Shown here: positions 24,447 through 33,564 of the stretch, one piece after another
Numbering within the stretch: the stretch's first letter is position 1
Layout of the letters: every line of letters starts with the position of its first letter
Source: Streptomyces eurocidicus
Lineage (GTDB): Bacteria; Actinomycetota; Actinomycetes; Streptomycetales; Streptomycetaceae
NCBI RefSeq assembly: GCF_002891295.1
Contig: NZ_LGUI01000004.1
Span: 496,001-560,000 of the forward strand
Length of the DNA stretch: 64,000 nucleotides
Direction: 5' to 3'
The notes under the pieces: generated by a model
Told to the model about the DNA's origin: nothing
Database searches by the model: none
What the model saw: only the letters and a program-made list of their open reading frames with translations
Program-made: the position numbers and the translations under genes

Positions 24447-25547
24447 GTGCACCGGGAGAACCCCGCCCCCACCACGGTGAAGTGCCTGGTCTGGGATCTC
24501 GACAACACGCTCTGGCAGGGCACCCTGCTGGAGGACGGCGAGGTGCGGCTGCGGCCGGGCCTGCGCGAGACGGTCGTCGAGCTGGACTCGCGCGGCATTC
24601 TCAACTCCGTGGCCAGCAAGAACGACCACGACCACGCCTGGGCGCGGCTCACGGAGCTCGGCCTGGCCGAGTACTTCGTGCTCCCCAGGATCGGCTGGGG
24701 GCCCAAGTCGAAATCGGTCCGGGCGATCGCCGAGGAGCTGAACTTCGCGCCCGGCACCCTCGCCTTCATCGACGACCAGCCCTTCGAGCGCGCGGAGGTC
24801 GCCCACTCCCTGCCGGAGGTCCGCACCTACACCGCCGAGCAGGCCACGGAGCTGACCTCGCTGCCGGAGTTCAGCCCGGCCACGGTCACGGTCGACTCGC
24901 GCCGGCGCCGCTCGATGTACCAGGCGTCGTTCCGGCGGGACGCCGAACGCGCCGGGTTCGACGGGCCGGACGCGGACTTCCTCCGCTCGCTGGACATCCG
25001 GATGCGGATCGCCCGCGCCACCCCGGCGGAGCTGTCCCGGGTGGAGGAACTCACCCTGCGCACCAGCCAGATGAACGCGACGGGCGTGCACTACTCCGAG
25101 GCCGACCTGCTCGCCCTGATCGACGACCCGGACCACGAGGTGCTGGTCACCACGGTCATCGACCGCTTCGGCCCGTACGGCGCGGTCGGCGTCGTTCTCG
25201 TCCAGCGCTCCGCCGCGCACTGGCGGATCAAGCTGCTCGCCACCTCGTGCCGGGTGGTGTCGCTGGGGGCCGGCAGCGCGCTGCTGCGCTGGCTGACCGA
25301 CCGGGCGCACCGGGCGGGCGTGCACCTGACCGCCGACTTCCGGCCCACCGAGCGCAACCGGATGATGGAAGTGGCGTACCGCTTCGCCGGGTTCACCGGC
25401 GCCGACGAGGCCCCCTGCCCGTGCCTGACCGGCCCGGACGCCGCCCCCGGCTCCCCCGTCGGCCGGCTGCACCTCGTGCCGACCGCCCAGCCCGCCCCCG
25501 ACACCCTCCACCTGGAGGCCCCCGACCTTTTCGAGAGGACCCGATGA
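24447..25547 (+). CDS. FkbH-like glyceryl-ACP synthase (HAD domain plus acetyltransferase-like domain)
   Basis: A 366-residue protein. The N-terminal HAD domain has VWDLDNTLWQG (DxD nucleophile pair), SKNDHD and FIDDQPFE; the C-terminal half resembles GNAT folds (TLRTSQMNATGVHYSE, then DRFGPYGAVGVVLV). FkbH proteins dephosphorylate 1,3-bisphosphoglycerate and place glycerate on the partner ACP. GTG 24447 has GAGGAGG eight bases upstream. The O-methyltransferase (FkbG-like) that usually accompanies such sets is absent from the window, so the extender may be hydroxymalonyl-ACP unless a methyltransferase lies elsewhere. Confidence 0.93.
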   Translation: MHRENPAPTTVKCLVWDLDNTLWQGTLLEDGEVRLRPGLRETVVELDSRGILNSVASKNDHDHAWARLTELGLAEYFVLPRIGWGPKSKSVRAIAEELNFAPGTLAFIDDQPFERAEVAHSLPEVRTYTAEQATELTSLPEFSPATVTVDSRRRRSMYQASFRRDAERAGFDGPDADFLRSLDIRMRIARATPAELSRVEELTLRTSQMNATGVHYSEADLLALIDDPDHEVLVTTVIDRFGPYGAVGVVLVQRSAAHWRIKLLATSCRVVSLGAGSALLRWLTDRAHRAGVHLTADFRPTERNRMMEVAYRFAGFTGADEAPCPCLTGPDAAPGSPVGRLHLVPTAQPAPDTLHLEAPDLFERTR

Positions 25548-26776
25548 TCATCACCGCGTGCCGTGTCTGCGCCAACCACGAACTGCTGCCGGTACTGGAC
25601 CTGGGCGAGCAGGCGCTCACCGGGGTCTTCCCGGCCCGCCGCGACGAGGTCGTCCCGTCGGTCCCTCTGGAGCTCGTCAGGTGCTCCCCCGCCGGGTGCG
25701 GCCTGGTGCAGCTGCGCCACACCCCGGACCCCGACCTGATGTACGGGGAGGGCTACGGATACCGCTCCGGCATCCGCCCGTTCATGATCAACCACCTGCA
25801 CGGCAAGGTGGCGGCCCTGCGCGAGCTCGTCGAACTCGGTCCCCGGGACCTGGTCCTCGACATCGGCAGCAACGACTCCACCCTGCTGCGCGGCTACCCC
25901 GCGGACGGCCCGCGCCTGGTCGGCATGGACCCGACCGGCGGGAAGTTCCGCGAGCTGTACCCGCCGCACGTGGAGCTCGTCGTCGACTACTTCTCGCGCG
26001 AGGCGTTCGTGGAGCGCTTCGGCTCCGCGCGCGCGAAGGTCGTCACGTCGATCGCGATGTTCTACGACCTCCCGGACCCGCTGCGCTTCATGCGGGACGT
26101 CCACGACGTCCTCGCCGACGACGGCGTCTGGATGCTGGAGCAGAGCTATATGCCCGCCATGCTGGAGGCCGACGCCTACGACGTGGTGTGCCACGAGCAC
26201 CTGGAGTACTACGCGCTCCGGCAGATCGAGTGGATGGCGGAGCGGGCCGGTCTCACGGTGCTCAAGGCCGAGCTCACGGACGTCTACGGCGGCAGCCTCT
26301 GCGCGACCCTGGCCAGGAAGGGGTCCCCGTACCCGAAGGACGAGGCCGGCCTGGCCCGGATCCGGGCCCGCGAGGCCGCGGCCGGTCTCGACACGATGGC
26401 GCCGTTCGACGCCTTCGCCCGGCGCGTCCGGGACCAGCGGGACGCCCTCGTCGACTTCCTGGGCCGGTCCCGGGACGCGGGCCTGCTGACCCTGGGGTAC
26501 GGGGCGTCGACGAAGGGCAATGTGATCCTGCAGTACTGCGGGCTCACCGAGCGGGACCTGCCGTGCATCGGCGAGGTCAGCGAGGAGAAGGCCGGCCGCT
26601 TCACCCCCGGCACGGGCATCCCCATCGTCTCCGAGGAGGAGGCCAAGTCCCAGAAGCCGGACCAGCTGCTGGTGCTGCCGTGGATCTACCGCGACGGCTT
26701 CCTGGAGCGCGAGCGGGACTTCCGGGACCGGGGCGGGAAGCTGGTGTTCCCGCTGCCGGGGCTGAGCGTGGTCTGA
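25544..26776 (+). CDS. NDP-hexose 3-C-methyltransferase (TylCIII-like)
   Basis: A 410-residue SAM enzyme that methylates C3 of a 3-keto-type deoxysugar, giving the branch found in mycarose, olivomycose or axenose. The N-terminal zinc domain has CRVC and a later pair in RCSPAGCG; the SAM site is LDIGSNDSTLL; the catalytic CHEHLEYY and the C-terminal GYGASTKGN domain are in place. The ATG overlaps the FkbH stop (ATGA). Its location in the extender-unit operon mixes two pathways under one promoter. Confidence 0.94.
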   Translation: MIITACRVCANHELLPVLDLGEQALTGVFPARRDEVVPSVPLELVRCSPAGCGLVQLRHTPDPDLMYGEGYGYRSGIRPFMINHLHGKVAALRELVELGPRDLVLDIGSNDSTLLRGYPADGPRLVGMDPTGGKFRELYPPHVELVVDYFSREAFVERFGSARAKVVTSIAMFYDLPDPLRFMRDVHDVLADDGVWMLEQSYMPAMLEADAYDVVCHEHLEYYALRQIEWMAERAGLTVLKAELTDVYGGSLCATLARKGSPYPKDEAGLARIRAREAAAGLDTMAPFDAFARRVRDQRDALVDFLGRSRDAGLLTLGYGASTKGNVILQYCGLTERDLPCIGEVSEEKAGRFTPGTGIPIVSEEEAKSQKPDQLLVLPWIYRDGFLERERDFRDRGGKLVFPLPGLSVV

Positions 26777-26794
26777 AGGACGGGGAAACGACGA

Positions 26795-26835
26795 GGACCC
26801 CGGGCGGGCCGGAACATCCGGCCCGCCCGGGGTCC
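26795..26835. terminator. Bidirectional terminator
   Basis: A 19-base perfect GC-rich stem with a 3-base ACA loop (arms 26795-26813 and 26817-26835), between convergent operons. Confidence 0.9.
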
Positions 26836-26889
26836 GTCGTACGCCCGGCCCGGACCCCGGCCCGTGGGGCGCGGGGTCCGGGCCGGGAC

Positions 26890-27888
26890 TCACTCCGCCC
26901 AGGCGCCCGGCGCCGGCCCGCCGCTCCCGACGGGCGGGAAGATCGCGTCCAGTTCCGCCGACTCCGCCTCGGAGAGGACGAGGTCGAGCGCCCGCACCGC
27001 CGAGTCGAGCTGCTCCACCGTCCGGGGCCCGATCACCGCCCCGCTGATGCCCGGCCGCGACAGCACCCACGCCAGCCCCACCTCCGCCGGATCGCGCCCG
27101 ATCCGGCCGCAGAACCGCTCGTACGCCTCGATCCGGGGCCGCATCTCCGGCAGCAGCTTCTGCGCCCGGCCCTGCGCCGACTTCACCGCGGTGCCGGCCG
27201 CGAGCTTCGCGAGCGCGCCGCTGAGCAGTCCGCCGTGCAGGGGCGACCAGGCGAAGACGCCGAGGCCGTAGGCCCGGGCGGCGGGGAGCAGTTCGAGGTC
27301 GGCGTGGCGCACGGCCAGGTTGTAGAGGCACTGCTCGGACACCAGCCCGAAGGAGTGGCGGCGGGCGGCGCTCTCCTGCGCGGCGGCGACGTTCCAGCCG
27401 GCGAAGTTCGACGACCCGACGTAGCCGACCTTGCCACTGGCGACCAGACGGTCCATGGCCTGCCAGATCTCGTCCCACGGGGCGGCCCGGTCGACGCGGT
27501 GCATCTGGTACAGGTCGATGTGGTCGACGCCGAGGCGGCGCAAGGACTGCTCGCAGGCGGCGACGATGTGCCGGGCCGAGAGCCCGCCGTCGTTGAGGCG
27601 CTCGCTCATGTCCTCGCCGACCTTGGTCGCGAGGACGACGTCCTCGCGCCGGGCGCCTCTCCGGGCCAGCCAGCGCCCGACGAGCTCCTCGGTGTGCCCC
27701 TTGTAGAGCCGCCAGCCATAGATGTCCGCCGTGTCGACGCAGTTGATGCCCCGGTCGAGGGCCGCGTCCATCAGCCGCATCGCGTCGTCGTCCTCGACCC
27801 GCCCGCTGAAGTTCACCGTGCCCAGCCAGAGCCGGCTGACCAGCGTCGCGCTGCGCCCGAGCCGCACGTGCGTCCGGTTCTCGCTCAT
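26890..27888 (-). CDS. Aldo/keto reductase, NDP-hexose 3-ketoreductase type (EryBII/TylCII-like)
   Basis: A 332-residue aldo/keto reductase with the catalytic set DTADIYGW (Asp, Tyr), VLATKVGED (Lys) and LYQMHRVD (His), and the NADPH-binding C-terminus SGAVIGPRTVEQL. In sugar clusters this family reduces the product of the 2,3-dehydratase. ATG 27888 overlaps the preceding gene's stop (ATGA), so the two reductases are coupled. The expected sequence is 2,3-dehydratase, this enzyme, C-methyltransferase, epimerase, 4-ketoreductase. Confidence 0.9.
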   Translation of the reverse strand: MSENRTHVRLGRSATLVSRLWLGTVNFSGRVEDDDAMRLMDAALDRGINCVDTADIYGWRLYKGHTEELVGRWLARRGARREDVVLATKVGEDMSERLNDGGLSARHIVAACEQSLRRLGVDHIDLYQMHRVDRAAPWDEIWQAMDRLVASGKVGYVGSSNFAGWNVAAAQESAARRHSFGLVSEQCLYNLAVRHADLELLPAARAYGLGVFAWSPLHGGLLSGALAKLAAGTAVKSAQGRAQKLLPEMRPRIEAYERFCGRIGRDPAEVGLAWVLSRPGISGAVIGPRTVEQLDSAVRALDLVLSEAESAELDAIFPPVGSGGPAPGAWAE

Positions 27889-28889
27889 TCCGCGTCCTCG
27901 CCCTTCGCCCCGGCCGCCCCGGCCATCGCCGCCACCATGTCGTCGAGCCCCTCGCGCAGGGGCACCCCGGCCCGCCAGCCGGTCACCGCCCGGAAGGCGG
28001 CGGGGTCCGACTCCGGGGTGTGGAAGTCGCCGGCCTCCGCGTAGGCGGGAGGCGGTACGGAGAGGACCGGGACGGCGGGTTTCCCGGTGCGCGCGGCGAC
28101 GGTGCCGGCGAGCGCGGTGAACACGTCGCCGAGGCGCTCCGGCCGCCCGGAGCCGACGAGCCAGGGGCGGCCCTGGAGCCGCGGCACGTGCCGCAGCGCG
28201 GCGGCGAACGCGGCGGCGGCGTCGCGGACGTGGAGGAAGTCGCGTTCGACGGAGCCGTCGTGCCACATCGTGAGGGGTTCCCCGCCGAGGGCCCGCGCCG
28301 CCATGGCGGAGAGGACGCCCCGGCCGGTGGACCCGGAGAGCGGACTGCGGCCGTACACGGTCGCCAGCCGCAGGACGACGCCGCGCACGGCGCCGTCGGC
28401 GGTGCCCGCGCGCAGGATCTCCTCGGCGGCGGTCTTCTGCGCCGCGTACGAGCCGGGCCCCGGGGCGGCGGCGGAGCCGGTCTGGATCGTTCCCGCGAAG
28501 ATCACCGCGGGTGGGGTGCCGGGGTGGCCCCGGCACGCCTCCACCAGGTCGCGCGCCAGGCCGACGTTCACCCGCTCGGCGCGCTCGTCGGCCGCCCGCC
28601 AGGACTGCGCGCCGCCGATGTGGGCGGCGAGGTGGACGACGGCGTCGGCCCCCTCGACGGCGTCGGCGACGGCCCCCGGCAGGGCGAGGTCCGCCCGCCG
28701 CACCTCGACGGCGGCCTCCGCCGTCGCGGGTACGGCGACGGGCCCGCGCGAGACGGCCCGTAACCGCACCGGCAGCCGGGCGAGTTCGGCGACCACGGCG
28801 GATCCCACGAACCCGGAGGCTCCGAGCACCACGACCGACGGCCCGCGCGGGTCGTCCGGCCCGTCGAGCAACCCGGCGATGTCCTTCAC
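27885..28889 (-). CDS. NDP-4-keto-6-deoxyhexose 4-ketoreductase (SDR)
   Basis: A 334-residue extended SDR with VVVLGASGFVGSAVVAELA for the nucleotide, HLAAHIGG, and YAAQKTAAEE as YxxxK. It resembles the TylCIV/EryBIV group, which performs the last reduction of L-mycarose-type sugars. GTG 28889 with GGGAGG upstream is chosen; an ATG 51 bases earlier is possible. It is the first gene of a two-gene operon with the aldo/keto reductase. Confidence 0.88.
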   Translation of the reverse strand: MKDIAGLLDGPDDPRGPSVVVLGASGFVGSAVVAELARLPVRLRAVSRGPVAVPATAEAAVEVRRADLALPGAVADAVEGADAVVHLAAHIGGAQSWRAADERAERVNVGLARDLVEACRGHPGTPPAVIFAGTIQTGSAAAPGPGSYAAQKTAAEEILRAGTADGAVRGVVLRLATVYGRSPLSGSTGRGVLSAMAARALGGEPLTMWHDGSVERDFLHVRDAAAAFAAALRHVPRLQGRPWLVGSGRPERLGDVFTALAGTVAARTGKPAVPVLSVPPPAYAEAGDFHTPESDPAAFRAVTGWRAGVPLREGLDDMVAAMAGAAGAKGEDAE

Positions 28890-29265
28890 ACGGCCTCCCG
28901 CACAGCGCACACGATCGAAGTCCCCTGGATTCAACGTCATCGCCACGGGTCGCGGGCCCGCCGGGGCGATCGGGCGGGGGACTTCGTCAGGTCCTGGGGG
29001 GCGGCGGACGGGCCGGCGAAAGCCCCTCGGCGGCGTCCGGTTCGCGGCCGCCGACGGCGCCGGAGCCGAGCGGGCCGACCTCCCACTCGATCTGTTCCCG
29101 GTCCCGCCGTTCCCCTTGCCTCCGGGGTGGCCGTCCTCATTACCCCACGGGTAATCGCACCCTTCCCCGCCGCCCGGCAAGCTGGCGGCAAGCGGACCCC
29201 GGGCCGGCGCACTCCGGCCGGGGGTCCGCGAGGGGGAACACCCGTTGGAGACAGAGGAGCACACC
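28890..29265. promoter_or_regulatory. Divergent region, 4-ketoreductase and SnoaL-like genes
   Basis: A 376-base non-coding region. It contains a perfect palindrome, ATTACCC-CAC-GGGTAAT, at 29139-29155, about 110 bases before the SnoaL-like gene, and a near-perfect 14-base GC hairpin at 29194-29227 in its likely leader. The TGTGTCA motif of the left part is absent. I see no clear -10/-35 for the sugar operon. Confidence 0.5.
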
Positions 29266-29634
29266 ATGTCGCAGTACGAGACCGCCGTCACCCGCTACTT
29301 CGAGGCGTGGAACGCCACCGGGGCGGACACGCTCGCCGAGGCCGTCGCCGCCGCGTGGAGCGAGGACGGGTCCTTCACCGACCCGCTGAGCGAGGCCCGG
29401 GGGCACGCGGACGTCGCCGCGGTGATCGCCGGGGTCCACGAGCAGTTCCCCGGCTTCGAATTCCGGCCGACGGGCGAGGTCGACGGGCACCACGACACCG
29501 CGCGTTTCGGCTGGGAGCTGGTGTCCCCGGCCGACGGGTCCGCGCCGGTGGCCGGGTTCGACGTCATCACCCTGGCCGAGGACGGCCGGATCCGGTCGGT
29601 GCTCGGCTTCCTGGACCGGATCCCTACGGCGTGA
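29266..29634 (+). CDS. SnoaL-like/NTF2-fold small protein
   Basis: A 122-residue cone-fold protein (YFEAWNATGADTLAEAVA, then GSFTDPLSEARGH) of the SnoaL/NTF2-like superfamily, which includes polyketide cyclases, isomerases and ligand-binding proteins. ATG 29266 has GAGGAG upstream; an ATG 21 bases earlier is less likely. Its 3' end overlaps the convergent regulator gene by 11 bases. Pairing with the XRE regulator suggests a small inducible unit that may have no role in the antibiotic. Function not assigned. Confidence 0.8.
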   Translation: MSQYETAVTRYFEAWNATGADTLAEAVAAAWSEDGSFTDPLSEARGHADVAAVIAGVHEQFPGFEFRPTGEVDGHHDTARFGWELVSPADGSAPVAGFDVITLAEDGRIRSVLGFLDRIPTA

Positions 29635-30439
29635 GGAGCTGACGCTCCCGGAGGTGCCGCGCCGTCTCCGGGTCGGCGGGGAGGAAGGTCTCCATCGCCA
29701 GCTCGGAGACGGTGACGTCCATCGGGGTGTTGAAGGTCGTGATGGTCGAGACGAACGACAGGGTGCGGCCGCCGAGTTCGACGATCATCGGCAGCGCGTA
29801 CGGCGCCCCGCCGGTACCGGCCGGCACCGGCCCGCCGGCGCACCCGTCGGGCAGCGGGTAGGCGCTGACCTCCTCGTACAGCGCGCGCAGCGGGGCGGAG
29901 CGCACCAGGGCCAGCTGGCGTTCCATCTGGTGGAGGAGATGGCCGCGCCACTCGGGGAGGTTACGGATGCGCGGGGCGAGGCCCTGGGGGTGCAAGGTCA
30001 CGCGCATGGCGTTCAGCGGGGCTTCGAGCAGGGGTTCCGCGACGCCCTGGAGCAGCTCACCGACGCCGCGGTTGGCGGCCACCACGTCGTAGGCCCCGTC
30101 GACGATCAGCGCCGGGTAGGGCTCGTGGCCGCGCAGCAGGGCGTCCAGGCCGTCCCGGAGCCCGGACAGCGCGGGGTCCTCCAGTGGCCGCTCGGGGAAG
30201 AGCGGGGCGTAACCGGCCGCGAGCAGCAGGGCGTTCTGCTCGCGTACGGGCACGTCGAGCCGGTCGGCGAGGCGCAGCAGCAGCTCCTGGCTGGGCCGGG
30301 AGCGGCCGGTCTCGACGAAGCTGATGTGCCGGGCGGACGAATCGGCCCGGAGCGCCAGCTCCAGCTGGCTGATCCGGCGCCGCTCCCGCCACTCGCGTAA
30401 CAGCGCGCCCACTCCGGTGGCCATCGCGACAGTCGTCAT
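29624..30439 (-). CDS. XRE-family regulator with MmyB-like ligand domain
   Basis: A 271-residue regulator. The N-terminal HTH (about 10-70) reads LREWRERRRISQLELALRA followed by SARHISFVETGRSRPS. The C-terminal part has the MmyB-like PAS-type fold (YPALIVDGAYDVVAANRG; FNTPMDVTVSELAMETF). Such regulators often bind fatty-acid-like ligands and control a neighbouring oxidoreductase or SnoaL gene. It may bind the palindrome at 29139. ATG 30439 or 30424 could be the start. Confidence 0.88.
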   Translation of the reverse strand: MTTVAMATGVGALLREWRERRRISQLELALRADSSARHISFVETGRSRPSQELLLRLADRLDVPVREQNALLLAAGYAPLFPERPLEDPALSGLRDGLDALLRGHEPYPALIVDGAYDVVAANRGVGELLQGVAEPLLEAPLNAMRVTLHPQGLAPRIRNLPEWRGHLLHQMERQLALVRSAPLRALYEEVSAYPLPDGCAGGPVPAGTGGAPYALPMIVELGGRTLSFVSTITTFNTPMDVTVSELAMETFLPADPETARHLRERQLLTP

Positions 30440-30743
30440 GACCCGACCGTAACGCGTGGCGGTACGGCGGCCGCGGCCGGGACGGGGCGACGGCGGGAAT
30501 TGCCGGAATCCGGCTCGCCGGGCACGTCCCGGAAGGCCCGGGCAGTGCGCCTCCGCGTCCGGGGCAGCGGGCAGGGTGGAGCGGAAGCCGGCGGCAGTGG
30601 CCCCCGCGGCCGCCTCCTCCAGTGGTGCGAACTCCCCGGTGGCGCGGCTGACCCGGTGGCCGCGCCGCACCGCACCGGCTCCGCCACCGTGCCGAGCGGC
30701 GGGCCGACGCGGCTGTGGGCGGCGGCAGCCTGTACTCGCCTCG
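30440..30743. other. Intergenic region, no gene seen
   Basis: 304 bases between two minus-strand genes. It presumably holds the XRE promoter near its left end. I see no conserved ORF, strong hairpin or shared motif. Confidence 0.5.
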
Positions 30744-33407
30744 TCAGGAAGCCGGCTCCAGGCTCCCCCGCCGCAGCCGGTCCAGCGGCGACGGCCTGCG
30801 GTCGAGGCGAGCGTCCAGGAGGGCCGCCGCCTCCTCGTACCGGCCCGCCGAGACCAGGGTGAACAGCAGGGTCTCCTCCACGACGTCGCGCTGGGCCGCG
30901 CTGCCGCCCAGGGCCGGCAGCAGGGGCATCAGCGCGCGCAGTACGGGCAGGGCGGTCGCCCAGTCCTCCTCGACGACCGCCGTGAGCGCGGCGCACAGCG
31001 GGGCGACGACCTCGCGGAAGGCCCGGTCCCCGTGGGCGCCCGCGTGGGCGCGCAGGCGCGCCAGCGCGGCGCCGTCGCCCGCCGCCGCGAGGGTGACGGC
31101 GGTGTGGAGGGCGGCGAACGGGGTCGGCGGCGCGGTCCGCCAGCTCGCGGGGGCCCCGGCGAGGACCGCCGCGGCCGGCAGCGGGCCGTCCCAGGCGCCG
31201 GTCATCCGGCAGCGCCACAGGAGCGCGCCGGAGTCCACCAGCGCGCGGGCGCCGGTGACCGTGGGCGGCGCGAGCTGGGCGAGGTAGCGGGCGCGTACGG
31301 CGCCGGTGTCGCCCGTGGCCAGTTCGTGCAGGGCGGCGTGCCAGCTGAAGTGGGCGCGGTTGTTGGCGCGCCGGCCCTCCGCGTCGATCCAGCGGTCGAT
31401 CCAGGCCAGGCCCTCGGTGTGCCGGCCGGTCTCGTAGAAGACGTGGGCCCGCGCGTGGACGGCGTGGCCGGAGCCCGGCTCGGCGGTCAGGGCGCGGGAG
31501 GTCAGCTCCTCGGCCTCGTCCCAGCGTTCCTGTTCCTGGCGGACGAAGGCGAGCTGGCCCTGGTACCACCAGTCGTCGCCGTAGGCGGGCGCGAGCCGTT
31601 CGACCAGGTCCCAGGTCTGCTCGCCGCACGTCACACCGCCGAAGGCGATGGTCGGCACGGCCAGGCTCACGGCGAGGGCGTCGCGCGGGTGGTCGTCGAT
31701 GTGGCGCAGCAGCGCGTCGGAGCCGCCCGCCACGGCGCTCGCGGCCGCCGCGACGAAGCTGCGCTCCCGTTCGTCGCAGCCCTTGCCGGCGGCCTCGGCC
31801 GCGGCGGCCAGGGCGGCGGGGACGTCCACGTCGGCGCCCCATTCGTGGCCGAGGAGGGCGAGGGTGGCGTGCCCGAGGGCGAAGCCGGGGTCGGCGGCGA
31901 CGGCCTCCTTCAGGTTCTCCTCGGCGCCGCAGGTCACGCGCAGGATGCCGTCGAGCGCGCGGTTGTACGCGGCGGCCGCCTCCAGGGTGGTGGTGAGCCG
32001 CAGCCCGTAGCGGTCGGCGGGGGTGCGGGGGCGGGCGGCCGGGGCCGTGCCGAGGGTCTCGACGACGGCGGCGGCCACGGCGACGGCCTGGGTGCGGATC
32101 TCGGGTACGGCGGTGGTCTCCCACAGTTCGCCGCGGCGGGGCGCGCCCAGCGTCCACAGCCGGGCGTCCCCGGCGCCGCGCAGGCGTCCGTCGGGGCCGG
32201 TGCCCAGGCCGAGGCCGTGCGGGCCGGGGTGGGCGAGGCCGCCGTCGAGCAGGGAGTCCAGCAGGGGGTCGGCGGCGCGCCGGGCGTCGCCCTGGGGGCC
32301 GGTGCAGTTGACGACCGCGCCGACGGTGACCGCGGCGCCGTCGGCGAACTCGACGCGCAGGAGGTCCCCGTCGGGCGTGACCGCCGTGACCTCGGCGGCC
32401 CGTACGGCCAGCCGGCCGGTGCGCCGGGCCCCGGCGATCCTGGCGGCGGTGGCGCCGGGCATGCGGTGCCGGTGCACCTCCCACCGGCGCAGGTCCTCGC
32501 TCAGGAAACGGGCGCGGTCGGCGGCGGGGAGCCCCTGCCACAGGGCGGTGGTGAGGGGGCGCAGGCTGTCGAGCGCGGGCCGCCAGTCGCCGTGCGTGCG
32601 CCGGGTACGGGCGATGTGGCGCAGGACGGCGGCGCGCAGGGCGGGGAGGCCGGTCACTCCGGTGAGGTCGGGGGCGGGTACCGGGCCGGCGGCGGGCGCG
32701 GGGGCGTGCTCCTGCGGCAGCAGCCCGTTGCGCGAGACGGCGTGGACCACGCGGTCCGGGCGCTCCAGGGTCACGGCCACGTCGGCCATGGTCAGGCCGG
32801 TGCCGACGAGCAGGACGTCCGCGCCCTCCGGTACCCGGGCGAGGGCGCCGGGCGCCCACGGGTCGGCGACGAACCCCGCCGCGCCGCGCAGTTCCGCCGG
32901 GGCCCAGTCGGTGCCGGGGGCGTGGTTGCCGGTGGCCAGGACGACCGCCTCGGCGGTGAGGCCGCCGCCGGAGGCCAGGCGCAGCGTGACGCGGCCGTCC
33001 TGGCGCGCGGCGGCGTGGACGACGCGGTCGCGGAGCCGGCGCAGCCGGGTGTCGCCGGCCCGCAGGGCGCTCCGCCGCAGGTGGTCCGCGAGGTAGGCGC
33101 CGTACTGGGCGCGCGGCGCGAAGGTGCCCTTCCCCGCGCCGGGTTCACGGTCGCGGAGCCAGTCGAGGAAGTCCTCGGGGCGGCCGGGGTCCGCGGTCAT
33201 GCGTTCGGCGGGGACGTTGAGCAGGTGCCGGGCGTCGGTGGTGGAGTACGCGGCCCCCCGCCCGTTCTCCGCGGCCGGGTCGATCAGCACCACCTCCAGG
33301 GGGAGGCGTGCGGCGGCGGCCGCGTCGAGCAGCCGGGCGGCGGTCATCGTACCGGCGGCACCGGCCCCGACCACCGCGACGGTGCAGAATGGATGTACCC
33401 CAGCCAT
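30744..33407 (-). CDS. FAD/NAD(P)-binding protein fused to a TPR-like domain
   Basis: An 887-residue two-part protein. The N-terminal half (about 1-480) is an FAD/NAD(P)-binding protein of the NAD_binding_9/HI0933-like kind: VAVVGAGAAGTMTAARLL, HLLNVPAERM, VVLATGNHAPG, VLLVGTGLTMADVAV and VVNCTGPQGD. The C-terminal half (about 490-887), beginning TTTLEAAAAYNRALDGILR, is helical and repeat-like, resembling TPR proteins of the TTC38 kind. Each half is normally a complete protein. Start ATG 33407 has GGGGGA upstream. It is divergent from an Rrf2 regulator next to sulfate-activation genes, so a link to sulfur or redox metabolism is possible. Substrate unknown. Confidence 0.8.
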   Translation of the reverse strand: MAGVHPFCTVAVVGAGAAGTMTAARLLDAAAAARLPLEVVLIDPAAENGRGAAYSTTDARHLLNVPAERMTADPGRPEDFLDWLRDREPGAGKGTFAPRAQYGAYLADHLRRSALRAGDTRLRRLRDRVVHAAARQDGRVTLRLASGGGLTAEAVVLATGNHAPGTDWAPAELRGAAGFVADPWAPGALARVPEGADVLLVGTGLTMADVAVTLERPDRVVHAVSRNGLLPQEHAPAPAAGPVPAPDLTGVTGLPALRAAVLRHIARTRRTHGDWRPALDSLRPLTTALWQGLPAADRARFLSEDLRRWEVHRHRMPGATAARIAGARRTGRLAVRAAEVTAVTPDGDLLRVEFADGAAVTVGAVVNCTGPQGDARRAADPLLDSLLDGGLAHPGPHGLGLGTGPDGRLRGAGDARLWTLGAPRRGELWETTAVPEIRTQAVAVAAAVVETLGTAPAARPRTPADRYGLRLTTTLEAAAAYNRALDGILRVTCGAEENLKEAVAADPGFALGHATLALLGHEWGADVDVPAALAAAAEAAGKGCDERERSFVAAAASAVAGGSDALLRHIDDHPRDALAVSLAVPTIAFGGVTCGEQTWDLVERLAPAYGDDWWYQGQLAFVRQEQERWDEAEELTSRALTAEPGSGHAVHARAHVFYETGRHTEGLAWIDRWIDAEGRRANNRAHFSWHAALHELATGDTGAVRARYLAQLAPPTVTGARALVDSGALLWRCRMTGAWDGPLPAAAVLAGAPASWRTAPPTPFAALHTAVTLAAAGDGAALARLRAHAGAHGDRAFREVVAPLCAALTAVVEEDWATALPVLRALMPLLPALGGSAAQRDVVEETLLFTLVSAGRYEEAAALLDARLDRRPSPLDRLRRGSLEPAS

Positions 33408-33564
33408 AGAGCGAGTCCCCCAGCGCAGCACAATGTCTACTTTTTCGATGGACATAGTTGTCTCGGTACATCCAAGACTCTCTCACCGCCGGGCGCCAGG
33501 GATCCCCGGATATACCCTTAGCCACCCCCTAGTTCATGCCGAAAAGGCCGGAGAGGACCCCGTT
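33408..33564. promoter_or_regulatory. Divergent promoter with SARP-like heptamer pair and ATGTC dyad
   Basis: CCCTTAG at 33515-33521 and CCCCTAG at 33526-33532 lie exactly 11 bp apart (minus strand CTAGGGG and CTAAGGG). ATGTC-N13-GACAT lies at 33433-33455, and inverted copies of GGATGTACC flank the region. The heptamers resemble those at 37913-37941. Confidence 0.5.
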
